Origin: Dechloromonas denitrificans
Lineage (GTDB): Bacteria > Pseudomonadota > Gammaproteobacteria > Burkholderiales > Rhodocyclaceae
Direction: 5' to 3'
DNA: 64,000 nt
Assembly: GCF_001551835.1 (NCBI RefSeq)
Contig: NZ_LODL01000002.1
Span: 62,001-126,000, forward strand
Shown: positions 20,753-28,907 of the stretch, piece after piece
How the letters are laid out: each line of letters starts with the position of its first letter
Position numbering within the stretch: position 1 is the first letter of the stretch
Made by a program: the position numbers and the translations under genes
Notes under the pieces: generated by a model
Database searches by the model: none
What the model was told of the DNA's origin: nothing
Seen by the model: the letters and a program-made list of their open reading frames with translations, nothing else

Positions 20753-20790
20753 GGCCACCACTGCGTTCCGCAACGGTGGTCGGCGTTTTT
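20753..20790 (+). terminator. Intrinsic terminator of the barrel gene
   Basis: GCCACCACTG pairs with CGGTGGT-C-GGC (one bulge), followed by a five-T run. It lies between convergent genes. Confidence 0.7.
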
Positions 20791-20810
20791 AGCCGCTGCC
20801 AGGCCAGCGA

Positions 20811-21701
20811 CTAACGACGCAGGGAGTTAACGATTCCGTCATGCACGGCGGACTGCACCGACATCGCGCGCATCATCTGTGCGCTATTCACCGTTGCATT
20901 GATGGTCGTCACATTCTGGATTGTCTGATTATTCAGCGTGTTCTGGATTACCGTGCCCCCCAGATTGGCGCCAACCTGAGCAGCAATGCCGTTACCGGCG
21001 CCATTCTGCACCAGCCCGACCGAGCCGGGCATATTGCTGGCAACCACCACCTGCGGCACCCCGCCGCCGACCGCGGCTTGCAAGTCCTTGACGTTGAGTA
21101 CGGTCGAGGTAACGAGTTGGCCGTTGATAAATACTGCTCGCTCGATCCCGAAGGAGACTTTGAGGGCGCTATCCGCAAATTCGAAGCCGCCACGGATATC
21201 ATCAAGCGACTCATCAGCCAAGACCAGAAGATTATTGTCGAATGGGCTGCGAGTGCTACCCGCCGGCGCCTGTGTCAGCTTTTCAGTTTTTTTCTGCCCG
21301 ACTTCCGCCGAATTTGTCTGACCCCGGCGGTCAACCGTCTCCAAATCCGGAAAATCATTCTCCGGGAGCGTTGGTATCTCGGGCATTGCAGTCAATACGA
21401 CATCGTTGCCCGAACACTCCACGGGTTCGTTCGTGTCCAGCGGCCAGCTCGCCAAGGCCAGTAGCTCGGGGGCGACTTCCAGCGAGCGACGTATGGCTAA
21501 TTCGCAAGCGCTGGTTAATAGCTCAGTACGCATCAGCAATGCGGTGGGTGTCATCTCGACTTTGCCGTGATCACGTTTCGTGGCATCGAGGCCATGCGCC
21601 AGAGGCTTGCTGGCGAACCAACTGGCAGCCGAAACGCAGACCAGCAGGGAAACACCCATTTTGCTGGTTTGCCTGCCGGAACCTGGATTGCGTAGACGCA
21701 T
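20811..21701 (-). CDS. Secreted client protein of the Fap-like locus
   Basis: A 296-residue protein of unknown family. Residues 15-36 can serve as a signal segment (KMGVSLLVCVSAASWF). The middle is low in conserved features. The last 110 residues are rich in Asn, Gln, Val and Thr, with short beta-like repeats such as GGTVIQNTLNNQTIQNVTT. The same Asn/Gln-Val pattern ends the two other secreted proteins of this operon, suggesting a common export or polymerisation signal; FapE would be the closest analogue. The ATG at 21701 has AGGAG seven bases upstream, and that site overlaps the stop of the peptidase gene. Confidence 0.65.
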   Translation of the reverse strand: MRLRNPGSGRQTSKMGVSLLVCVSAASWFASKPLAHGLDATKRDHGKVEMTPTALLMRTELLTSACELAIRRSLEVAPELLALASWPLDTNEPVECSGNDVVLTAMPEIPTLPENDFPDLETVDRRGQTNSAEVGQKKTEKLTQAPAGSTRSPFDNNLLVLADESLDDIRGGFEFADSALKVSFGIERAVFINGQLVTSTVLNVKDLQAAVGGGVPQVVVASNMPGSVGLVQNGAGNGIAAQVGANLGGTVIQNTLNNQTIQNVTTINATVNSAQMMRAMSVQSAVHDGIVNSLRR

Positions 21702-21711
21702 CGCCAGACTC

Positions 21712-22431
21712 CTAAAAATCGTTGGGACCGCGTTTGGGCAGCATGGACTCGGCCGCCCCACGGTAGACACCGTCGGCAACCGGCCCCCTGGGGCTGACTC
21801 GCCAGTCCGCATCGGCGTTGAATTTGGCCAGTTCCGTCTTGTTCCGAATCACGAAGAGGATCCGGTTTACCCACATCTCCTTGAATTGGCTCTGCGGCAT
21901 GGCACGGGTTCCCGATGACGGATCACCGATCAGGATGCGCCCTTCGCGCAAGCCCTTGACCACGACAAAGTGGAAATAGCCATTTTCCTTAACCAGGGCG
22001 ATGGCCGGAATACCCGCCACCTGCAGTTGCTCGACATCAGCAACAAAACCATCCGCTTGAAAACCGCGCGCATCGAGATAAGCCTTCATGTCGAGCAGCG
22101 AAAAACCTTCCTTGCGAATCTTCGCTTTGTCGCCTCGCTCGTACATCTCCTGAAAAACATCCTGCTCACTGATCGAATAGGAATAGTGATGCGTCAGCAA
22201 AGTCGCCAAGGCGGCCGAACCGCAACTGAAGTCGTACTTCTGCCGTAGCGTATTACGGAAGCGCACATCCCTCATGCTGGTTACCGGAACCGAAAACGCG
22301 CCGCCGGACTGAATCGGCATCTCGATCCGCGAACTGGGCTCGGCTGCAAAGGCAGTCTCTACGGCCGTACTTGGCAGCAAAAACAGGAGAAGTAATGCAG
22401 GAAAGACTTTCATCGCCGATGGAAAGCTCAT
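21712..22431 (-). CDS. FapD-like C39-family cysteine peptidase
   Basis: A 239-residue protein. A hydrophobic N-terminal segment (residues 7-29) suggests export to or anchoring in the periplasm. The papain-like C39 triad is visible: Cys70 in YDFSCGSAALATLL, His154 in GYFHFVVVKG and Asp170 in ILIGDPSSG. Unlike bacteriocin C39 peptidases, no ABC transporter is attached, which is the FapD arrangement. The start overlaps the stop of the preceding gene (ATGA), implying translational coupling. It presumably processes clients or controls their passage through the barrel encoded at 19426-20736; this is inferred from the Fap system. Confidence 0.83.
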   Translation of the reverse strand: MSFPSAMKVFPALLLLFLLPSTAVETAFAAEPSSRIEMPIQSGGAFSVPVTSMRDVRFRNTLRQKYDFSCGSAALATLLTHHYSYSISEQDVFQEMYERGDKAKIRKEGFSLLDMKAYLDARGFQADGFVADVEQLQVAGIPAIALVKENGYFHFVVVKGLREGRILIGDPSSGTRAMPQSQFKEMWVNRILFVIRNKTELAKFNADADWRVSPRGPVADGVYRGAAESMLPKRGPNDF

Positions 22432-22808
22432 TTGATCTGAACATTGACGATGGTGGAATTCTGGATCAGTACATTGTTACCCGAGTTTTGAATCACCGTC
22501 GCCAGACCACTGCTCCCGGCAAAAGACCCATCGCTGACCAGGTTGCTCCCGGTCTTCAAGTTATAGGCCTGGTTATCGCGCACCAAGCCCTCAAGCGCAT
22601 TCTCGCTATTGACCTGCTCGGCACCACCGCGGAGACTCGCCAGTTGCTCTCCGTTGATCGCATCACCACCCAATTCAACAATGCCCGCCGGTGGCGCAGG
22701 TGTAACCACCATCGACCCATCGGTTGGCACCTCTGCATGGGCCGAACCAGAAGCAAAGCAAACGAGCAACAAGCCAGCCATCAAGCGCCAATAATTTATA
22801 TTTGTCAT
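22428..22808 (-). CDS. Small secreted client protein (minor subunit candidate)
   Basis: A 126-residue protein with a signal peptide (residues 1-25, ending ASGSAHA-E). The mature part contains INGEQLASLRGG and ends in the Asn/Gln-Val motif VIQNSGNNVLIQNSTIVNVQ, which resembles the C-terminus of the 690-residue repeat protein. By size and position it could be a nucleator or minor subunit, like FapB beside FapC, but no sequence family is recognised. GGAG lies nine bases before the ATG. A strong hairpin separates it from the large gene upstream. Confidence 0.65.
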   Translation of the reverse strand: MTNINYWRLMAGLLLVCFASGSAHAEVPTDGSMVVTPAPPAGIVELGGDAINGEQLASLRGGAEQVNSENALEGLVRDNQAYNLKTGSNLVSDGSFAGSSGLATVIQNSGNNVLIQNSTIVNVQIK

Positions 22809-22835
22809 GACAGTGCTCTCCGGTGTGAAGAAATA

Positions 22836-22859
22836 CCCGGAGGCCGGCTGGCCCCCGGG
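22836..22859 (-). terminator. Intra-operon attenuating hairpin
   Basis: On the minus strand CCCGGGGGCC-AGCC-GGCCTCCGGG forms a ten-base stem (one G-U pair) between the large repeat-protein gene and the 126-residue gene, followed by TATTTC. Its position suggests partial termination, giving more large subunit than downstream products. Confidence 0.6.
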
Positions 22860-22870
22860 TTTTCGTTCAG

Positions 22871-24943
22871 TTACTTGCCGACGTTCAAGTTGGCTTGAAC
22901 ATTGACCGTTTGCTGAACCAGCGAGGCCATGCCGCTGTTTTGGCTGGACACCATGATGCCGGCGCCATTGGTGAAGCTGCTGGTGATGTTGTTGGACATG
23001 TTGAAGCTTCCGGCATCAACCAGGACCGAGCCACCGTTGCCACCGTTGCCGCCCGTTGCGCCGTTACCGACGCCACCGACACCACCTTCACCCGCACCAC
23101 CTTGACCACCGGCTCCGCTCTGGGCACCAACCGCCCCATCCGCACCTTGAGCCGAACCGCCCGTGGCGCTACCGTTCGAAGCTTGGGTCGAAGCGCCGCC
23201 ATTGGTGGCAGAACCATTGCTGGCCGAACCACCAGCAGCACCGGCACCGCCGGTATTGCTCGCCACGCCACCCGAACCACCAGTTGCCGTGCCACCATTA
23301 CCGGTTGCATTGGCCGTGCTGGTCGCTGCGCCGCCGGTTGAACTGGCCGTACCACCGGTCCCTGCACCGCCAGTCGAGCTGGCCGAGCCGGTTGCCGCAC
23401 CGCTGGAAGCGGTCGATTGACCCGTGGTTGCAGCACCGCCACTTGCAGTAGCCGTTCCACCTCCGTTACCAGCCGTCGCGGTAGCCGTTCCGGTCCCGTT
23501 GCCAGCCGTCGAGCTGGCCGTCCCGGTGCCGTTGCCAGCCGTCGAGCTGGCCGAGCCCGTTGCTGCGCCGCCGGTATTGGTCGCCGTTTGCGAATTGGCA
23601 CCAGTCGACGAAGTACCGCCAGCGGCCCCGGTTGCATTGCCGGAAGTCGTTCCGCTGCTATTGGTTGCATAACCGCCGGCTCCACCCGGAGCGGCGGGAT
23701 CGGCGGCCGCCGCCCCACCGTTACCACCCCATGCCTTGTTCGTCGAGAGTGCAGCGCCAGCCGCGGTCTTGCTGTTGGCATCTGCACTGCCGGTACCTGT
23801 CTTCTGACCAGAACTGGAGACCCCACCCATCGCCATATCCGCGGCCTTGGCCGAACCGCCCTTGCTCACGTCGAAGGAGGTTGCGGAGCCACCCTTGGTC
23901 ATGTCGGCAGCCTTGGCTGAGCCGCCTTTGGAAATATCGAAGGCATCTGCCGAGCCGCCCTTGGCGACTGAAGTATTGTCGGCCGAACCGGTCTTGGCCA
24001 TATCCATGGACATGGCAGAGCCGCCCTTGGCATTGGCATTGGCATCAGAAGCACTCGTCTTCTGGGCAGTCATGTTCGTCGCGTCACCGCCATATGCCTT
24101 GGCATCGCCGCCACCGTAAGCCTTGGCATTCTTGGCATTGCCGCCATCGCCACCATAGCCGGCCGTAGCGCTGCCATTCGTGGCGCTGCCATTTTTGGCA
24201 TTACCGGCCGAGGCGCTGCCATTGGATGCATTGGCACTGCCACCCCAGCCACCATCACCGCCATTACCGCCATTACCGCTAGCGCCACCATCGCCGCCGG
24301 TGCCGCCCTTGCCATCGCCACCGTAACCCTTGCCGCCGGACCCGCCAGCTGCGCCGTTGGCACTGCCAAAGTTGCTGGCGCTATTGCCAATCCCGAAAAT
24401 CTTGTTGCCGCTGACCGTACCGCTCAAGTCAACCTTGGCAATGGCCTTGCTAGTATTGAAGGCATTGTTGAAGTTGGAGGTCGCCGTTCCGCCACTGCTG
24501 GCAGCCGTGCCATAGTCCCTGGCCTTGGCATCGCCCTTGTTTTTGCTGTTGGTGTTGGTCTCGGTCTCCGTTTTGGTATCGTTATCGTTCTTGGTCAAGT
24601 TGATAGTCTTGGTATCGGAATCGTTCTTGGTCAAGTTGATCGTCTTGTTGCTGGTGCTGCTATCGGTCTTGCTATTGTTGCTGTTGTCGGTTGCCGTCGA
24701 ATATTCGTTGGCCTGGACATTCTCCTTGCCGGTCTGCTTGGAGGTGGCCGTTGCGGTTTGCTGGAAGGCGGCGCCCGAGTTTTCCTGATTGGCAGTCGGC
24801 TGCAGAGCGCTTTCAGTTGGCGGCGTTGTGACCACCGGGGGATTGTTGATATTTACCGTACCTGCGTTATTGGTAGGATTCGCCAAGGCAGTCGTCGAAC
24901 CAAAGGCCAATGCGATTGCCGTCGCCATGAGTGTCTTGTTCAT
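22871..24943 (-). CDS. Large Gly/Ala/Ser/Asn-rich secreted repeat protein (adhesin or amyloid candidate)
   Basis: A 690-residue low-complexity protein. The signal peptide is MNKTLMATAIALAFGSTTALA. Residues 28-140 are Asn/Thr/Gln/Lys-rich with a tandem TINLTKND repeat (101-124). Residues 195-640 are Gly-rich, with six 11-residue KGGSA repeats (306-371) and 11-residue ASSTAGNGTGT repeats (465-497). The last 45 residues are less repetitive (SLVQQTVNVQANLNV) and resemble the ends of the other two clients. Cysteine is absent, so the CxC motif of FapC is missing. AGGAG precedes the ATG, and a sigma-54 promoter lies 61 bases upstream. It is best read as a surface fibre or matrix protein; the role is inferred. 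Confidence 0.72.
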   Translation of the reverse strand: MNKTLMATAIALAFGSTTALANPTNNAGTVNINNPPVVTTPPTESALQPTANQENSGAAFQQTATATSKQTGKENVQANEYSTATDNSNNSKTDSSTSNKTINLTKNDSDTKTINLTKNDNDTKTETETNTNSKNKGDAKARDYGTAASSGGTATSNFNNAFNTSKAIAKVDLSGTVSGNKIFGIGNSASNFGSANGAAGGSGGKGYGGDGKGGTGGDGGASGNGGNGGDGGWGGSANASNGSASAGNAKNGSATNGSATAGYGGDGGNAKNAKAYGGGDAKAYGGDATNMTAQKTSASDANANAKGGSAMSMDMAKTGSADNTSVAKGGSADAFDISKGGSAKAADMTKGGSATSFDVSKGGSAKAADMAMGGVSSSGQKTGTGSADANSKTAAGAALSTNKAWGGNGGAAAADPAAPGGAGGYATNSSGTTSGNATGAAGGTSSTGANSQTATNTGGAATGSASSTAGNGTGTASSTAGNGTGTATATAGNGGGTATASGGAATTGQSTASSGAATGSASSTGGAGTGGTASSTGGAATSTANATGNGGTATGGSGGVASNTGGAGAAGGSASNGSATNGGASTQASNGSATGGSAQGADGAVGAQSGAGGQGGAGEGGVGGVGNGATGGNGGNGGSVLVDAGSFNMSNNITSSFTNGAGIMVSSQNSGMASLVQQTVNVQANLNVGK
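23831..24028 (-). repeat. Six 33-base tandem repeats (KGGSAxxxDxx)
   Basis: Residues 306-371 of the repeat protein are six consecutive 11-residue units, each beginning Lys-Gly/Thr-Gly-Ser-Ala. Units 3 to 6 are closest (KGGSADAFDIS, KGGSAKAADMT, KGGSATSFDVS, KGGSAKAADMA). Unit number may vary between strains. Confidence 0.8.
24572..24643 (-). repeat. Two 36-base tandem repeats (TINLTKNDxDTK)
   Basis: Residues 101-112 and 113-124 of the repeat protein differ only at one position (Ser/Asn) and are adjacent, a recent duplication. Confidence 0.8.
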
Positions 24944-25003
24944 GAGAATTCTCCTGTTCGAGGTTAGACGCTGCCCTATGCCGCGCCCTCCGCAACTCCC
25001 AAC

Positions 25004-25018
25004 GCAACGGCTGTGCCA
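25004..25018 (-). promoter_or_regulatory. Sigma-54 (-24/-12) promoter of the repeat-protein operon
   Basis: On the minus strand TGGCAC-AGCCG-TTGC exactly matches the core consensus TGGCAC-N5-TTGC. The start of the 690-residue gene is 61 bases downstream, with AGGAG in between. The sigma-54 activator encoded at 17948-19300 is the obvious candidate regulator. Confidence 0.85.
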
Positions 25019-25151
25019 ACCCAAAAAATTCAATACAACTAATTGTTTTTTAATGATTTGTCAAAAACAACCAGCCACCCGAGCGATCTTTGAAAAAGCC
25101 CTATCTGTAACGCCAGAGAAACAGCTTCCGTTACCTGCGACACGTTCAAGA

Positions 25152-25285
25152 CCCCTGTTTTCAGCCGGACAACGAATCAAACAGGGGGCTCACGGGGCAA
25201 AGACGCACGGTGTACCAAAACTGAAACAGCGACGCGGGGGCCCTTTCCTGATATCGCCAGGCTGAGGCTTGCCTGGCGCCCCCCG
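25152..25285. other. Strongly structured intergenic region upstream of the sigma-54 promoter
   Basis: The 562-base gap 24944-25505 has no gene. It holds a nine-base perfect stem CCCCTGTTT/AAACAGGGG (25152-25187) and a nested structure, with an outer CGGGGGC/GCCCCCCG stem enclosing a perfect GCCAGGC/GCCTGGC hairpin (25235-25285). It lies 130-280 bases upstream of the sigma-54 start, where activator sites are expected, and also before the TTG-started kinase gene. It may hold enhancer sites or a structured RNA. Confidence 0.4.
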
Positions 25286-25505
25286 ACTGCCGTCCAATAT
25301 TGCAAGTAGGCGGTATCTAATTGAGAATGAGGCTCTGCTCCTTCAGGGAAAGCCAACCCGCTGGTGCCAATGGATACCCGCTCTCGGGTAATGATTGCTT
25401 GGTAAGGTTTTGCTACTCTGATCCCATAATCAGCTAATTAGAATTTACCGATCAGAAGCCGGCGTACCTGACAGGCGCAGCGGACCGATTGGAAGGGATA
25501 CTGGT

Positions 25506-28500
25506 TTGGCAAAAATCACATCACCGCTGGATGAGCGGCAAAGAGACACTGAGTATCCGCAGCCGGAAGCAGCCGGCTCAGGTAACAAGCCCCTTTCGGA
25601 AATTGGCCTTCTGGAGGAGTCGACCGCAGGATTCTGCATTGCGGGTATTGGTGCATCAGCTGGCGGCTTGGAGGCCATCTGCGAGTTTTTCGAGGCAATG
25701 CCCACTGACAGCAACATTGCCTTCGTGGTCATTCAGCATCTCTACCCAACGCAAAAGAGCCTGGCAGCGGAGATCATCGGTAAGCACACGACGATCAGAA
25801 CAGTGGCTGCAGAAAATGGCATGCGCCTCGAACCCAACTGCATCTACACGATCCCGCCCAATTGCTACCCATCGATTTCCGATGGACAACTCTCTCTCAC
25901 CCTGCCACCTGACCACAAAGGCCCCCGCCTCCCCATCGACCACTTCTTTGCCTCGCTGGGCAATGACCAGCACGAACGTGCGATCGGGATCATCCTTTCC
26001 GGTAGCGGAAGCGATGGCTCGCTTGGCTTGAAAAGTATCGAGGCGAATGGTGGCCTCGTTCTCGCCCAGACACCGGGCAACGCCCAGTTCGACAGCATGC
26101 CGCGCACCGCCATCGCTACCGGGCTGGTCAATTTTGTACTGCCGGTTGTCCAAATGCCGAATGCACTTGTCCGCTATTCGCGTCACGAATATGCCGCCGA
26201 GCCTCAGAGCAGTCTGGAAAACGAGCAAGAGCAGCTAGGTATCGACAAGATACTCAACATGATCCAAAGCCGCAGCGGCTACAACTTCAGCGGCTACAAA
26301 CGCAACACCTTGATACGGCGAATCTGGCGCCGCATGGGACTGGCCTCGATACACAGCCTTGTCGACTACGCCGCGCTGCTGGCGACTGACCCGGCGGAAA
26401 CAGATGCCTTGTTCAAAGATATGCTGATTGGGGTCACCGAATTCTTTCGCGACCCCGAAGCATGGCAAATACTCAAAAACGAGGCCATTGCCCCGCTGGT
26501 AGCCAGCAAGAAACCAGGCGAAACGATCCGGGTCTGGGTTCCCGGCTGCTCAACCGGCGAAGAAGCCTATACGATCGCCATCCTGATTCTTGAGCAACTG
26601 CGCGAAACCGGAAAGAACTGCCCTCTGGCTGTCTTTGCCACAGACGCCAATGAAGCTGCCCTGCAACTTGGACGCAACGCCAGCTACCCTTTGGGTGTGG
26701 CTACCCAGATAAGTAGCGAATACATGCAACGCTACTTTGTCGAAAGCACTGACAACCATCACTTCCAGGTGACCAAACCACTGCGCGACGTCATCATTTT
26801 CGGCGCCCAGAACGTGATGAGCGACCCACCCTTTTCCCGCGTGGACATCATCTGTTGTCGCAACATGCTGATCTATTTCGAAGCCGAGATTCAGCAAAAG
26901 ATTTTCTCGCTGTTCAATTTTGCGTTGCAGCCAAACGGCTACCTTTTTCTCGGCAGCGCGGAAAGCATCGGCAAGCTATCAAACATCTTCACGCCCATCT
27001 CGAAGAAGTGGCGCATCTATCGTCATACCGGAACCTACCGTCCGGCCGATCTTCAACTGCCGATCCACAATGCCAGCAAGCCGATAGTGCCGCTTGAATT
27101 TCCGCAGCGGGGCGAAGCGGCGAATGTTTCACCGCCCGCCCCTCAACTGGCCAGCCTTTGCCAGCAGATGATGCTGGATTTTTTCTCGCCGGCGGCAGTA
27201 CTTACCAACCCGAACTTTGAAATCCTGTATTTCTCCGGCCCGACAGCAAACTATCTGCAAATGCCGCGCGGCACGCCAACCAACAACCTGCTTGCCCAGG
27301 CACGCGAAGGTCTGCGCTCGCATTTGCGCGTCGCTTTGCGTCGGGCCATTTCGAGCGGTAGTGCGGTTTTTGTCGATGATGCCAGGGTCCAGCGCCGAAA
27401 CAGCTACCACCCGGTTCGCTTCAGCATCCTTCCCGCCACAGGCAGCCACAACGGAGAAGCGCTGTTCATGGTGGTGTTTGAGGACATCGCAGTGGCCGAG
27501 AGCAAGAATGGTGAGAGTCCGCAGCTTCGCCAACTTGAAGAAGAATTGCGTGCCACCAAGGATGACTTGCAGAACTCCATCGAGCGGCTGGAGATATCGA
27601 ATGAGCAGTTGAAAGTCTCCAATGAGGAAATCGTTTCGATCAACGAAGAGCTGCAATCGATCAATGAGGAACTCGAAAGTTCGAAGGAAGAACTACAATC
27701 GCTGAACGAAGAGCTGGTCACGGTCAACCAGCAACTTCAGGCCAAAGTGCAGGAGCTGGAAGGCAGCAATACCGATATGCGCAACTTGCTCGACAGTTGT
27801 GAAATAGCCACGATCTGCCTTGATCGCCAGCACAACATCCGCTGGTTCACGCCCAACATGAAAGGGATCGGCAACATGATTGCCGGTGACATCGGCCGCC
27901 CGATCAGCGACTTCTCGACCGCAGGCCTCGGCCCCAACCTGATCGATGACGCAGAGACTGTCCTCAAGACGCTCAGCCTGAAGCAGCGCGAACTTGTCTC
28001 GCAGGACAATCACTGGTATTTGCGCCGCATCGTTCCCTATCGCACGGAAAACGGCCACATCAATGGCATCGTTGTCACCTACACCGACATCACCGAGGCC
28101 AAGCAATCATCCCAAGCTGCAGCTGGCGCCATGCGCGCCATGGCCAACTCGCTGGAAGAGCGGGTACGCGAGCGCACGGCGCAACTGCGCACCCTGACTG
28201 CCGAATTGACCTTGACCGAAGAACGCGAGCGGCGCTTACTGGCTCGCGACCTGCACGACGATCTCGGCCAGGTACTGGCTATCGTCAAGATCAAGCTCTC
28301 GTCAGTGGAAGGCTCCGAGCGGCGTGGCGCGCTCAAGGCATCATTGAAAGATATCGAACAACTGGTGGACCAGGCCAACCGCTCGGTCCGCTCCCTGATG
28401 CTGCAACTGAGCCCGCCGATTCTGCAAACGCTCGGACTGGTTCCGGCACTGGAATGGCTGGCCGAGGAAATGGAGCGTCTTTACGGCCTGGCTGTGCACA

Positions 28501-28907
28501 TCGATCACTATGGTGAACTGCCGGCTCTCCAAGAACCGGCCCGGACAACCATCTTTCGGGCAATTCGCGAATTGCTGATCAATGTCGCCAAGCACGCCAA
28601 TACGAATGTGGCCCAGGTCTTCTGCCACCCGACCGACGATGGTCGTATTTCGGTATCAGTCACCGATCAGGGGCAAGGTTTCAATTATCAGGAGGCAATG
28701 AACAAACCGTCCGGCGACAGCGGCTTTGGCCTGATGAGCGTCAGGGAGCGCATCGAATTCATTGGCGGAGAAATGACAGTGGATACCATGCCGGGATATG
28801 GAACAACAATATCGATTGTCTTCCCGGAAAAGCACGAACGTGGACAGGAGGGGGTAAGAAATGGCAATTCGAGTGATGTTGGCGGACGATCACAAAATAC
28901 TCCGTGA
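25506..28907 (+). CDS. CheB-CheR-PAS-histidine kinase fusion protein
   Basis: A 1133-residue signalling protein. Domains in order: CheB methylesterase (Ser51 in GASAGG, His78, Asp170), CheR methyltransferase (about 240-490, SAM motif VWVPGCSTGEEAYTIA), PAS (about 545-660), a long coiled coil (665-765, repeats of INEELQS and ESSKEELQS), a second PAS, then a HisKA_3 kinase with His917 in RDLHDDLGQ and an HATPase domain. No receiver or membrane segment is seen. The start is TTG with AAGGGA eight bases upstream; the first in-frame ATG would delete the catalytic Ser. Its end overlaps the response-regulator gene by 47 bases, so the two form a couple. Confidence 0.9.
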   Translation: MAKITSPLDERQRDTEYPQPEAAGSGNKPLSEIGLLEESTAGFCIAGIGASAGGLEAICEFFEAMPTDSNIAFVVIQHLYPTQKSLAAEIIGKHTTIRTVAAENGMRLEPNCIYTIPPNCYPSISDGQLSLTLPPDHKGPRLPIDHFFASLGNDQHERAIGIILSGSGSDGSLGLKSIEANGGLVLAQTPGNAQFDSMPRTAIATGLVNFVLPVVQMPNALVRYSRHEYAAEPQSSLENEQEQLGIDKILNMIQSRSGYNFSGYKRNTLIRRIWRRMGLASIHSLVDYAALLATDPAETDALFKDMLIGVTEFFRDPEAWQILKNEAIAPLVASKKPGETIRVWVPGCSTGEEAYTIAILILEQLRETGKNCPLAVFATDANEAALQLGRNASYPLGVATQISSEYMQRYFVESTDNHHFQVTKPLRDVIIFGAQNVMSDPPFSRVDIICCRNMLIYFEAEIQQKIFSLFNFALQPNGYLFLGSAESIGKLSNIFTPISKKWRIYRHTGTYRPADLQLPIHNASKPIVPLEFPQRGEAANVSPPAPQLASLCQQMMLDFFSPAAVLTNPNFEILYFSGPTANYLQMPRGTPTNNLLAQAREGLRSHLRVALRRAISSGSAVFVDDARVQRRNSYHPVRFSILPATGSHNGEALFMVVFEDIAVAESKNGESPQLRQLEEELRATKDDLQNSIERLEISNEQLKVSNEEIVSINEELQSINEELESSKEELQSLNEELVTVNQQLQAKVQELEGSNTDMRNLLDSCEIATICLDRQHNIRWFTPNMKGIGNMIAGDIGRPISDFSTAGLGPNLIDDAETVLKTLSLKQRELVSQDNHWYLRRIVPYRTENGHINGIVVTYTDITEAKQSSQAAAGAMRAMANSLEERVRERTAQLRTLTAELTLTEERERRLLARDLHDDLGQVLAIVKIKLSSVEGSERRGALKASLKDIEQLVDQANRSVRSLMLQLSPPILQTLGLVPALEWLAEEMERLYGLAVHIDHYGELPALQEPARTTIFRAIRELLINVAKHANTNVAQVFCHPTDDGRISVSVTDQGQGFNYQEAMNKPSGDSGFGLMSVRERIEFIGGEMTVDTMPGYGTTISIVFPEKHERGQEGVRNGNSSDVGGRSQNTP
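25600..25629 (-). repeat. Bipartite motif, exact core (site A)
   Basis: Core CTGCGGTCGAC on the minus strand (25619-25629), then 15 bases, then ATTT. Inside the CheB part of the kinase gene. Confidence 0.7.

Noticed and set aside
22895-24168. Several long plus-strand frames opposite the repeat protein
   Set aside because: They reflect the repetitive GC-rich codons of the minus-strand gene; the signal peptide, ribosome site and promoter all support the minus strand.
25189-25245. Possible cyclic di-GMP-I (GEMM) riboswitch, suggested by CACGGGGCAAA and a later GACGC...GGCC
   Set aside because: The stem that must close between the two conserved parts does not form, and the conserved GACGCAAAGCC is only partly present. 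The similarity is probably chance.
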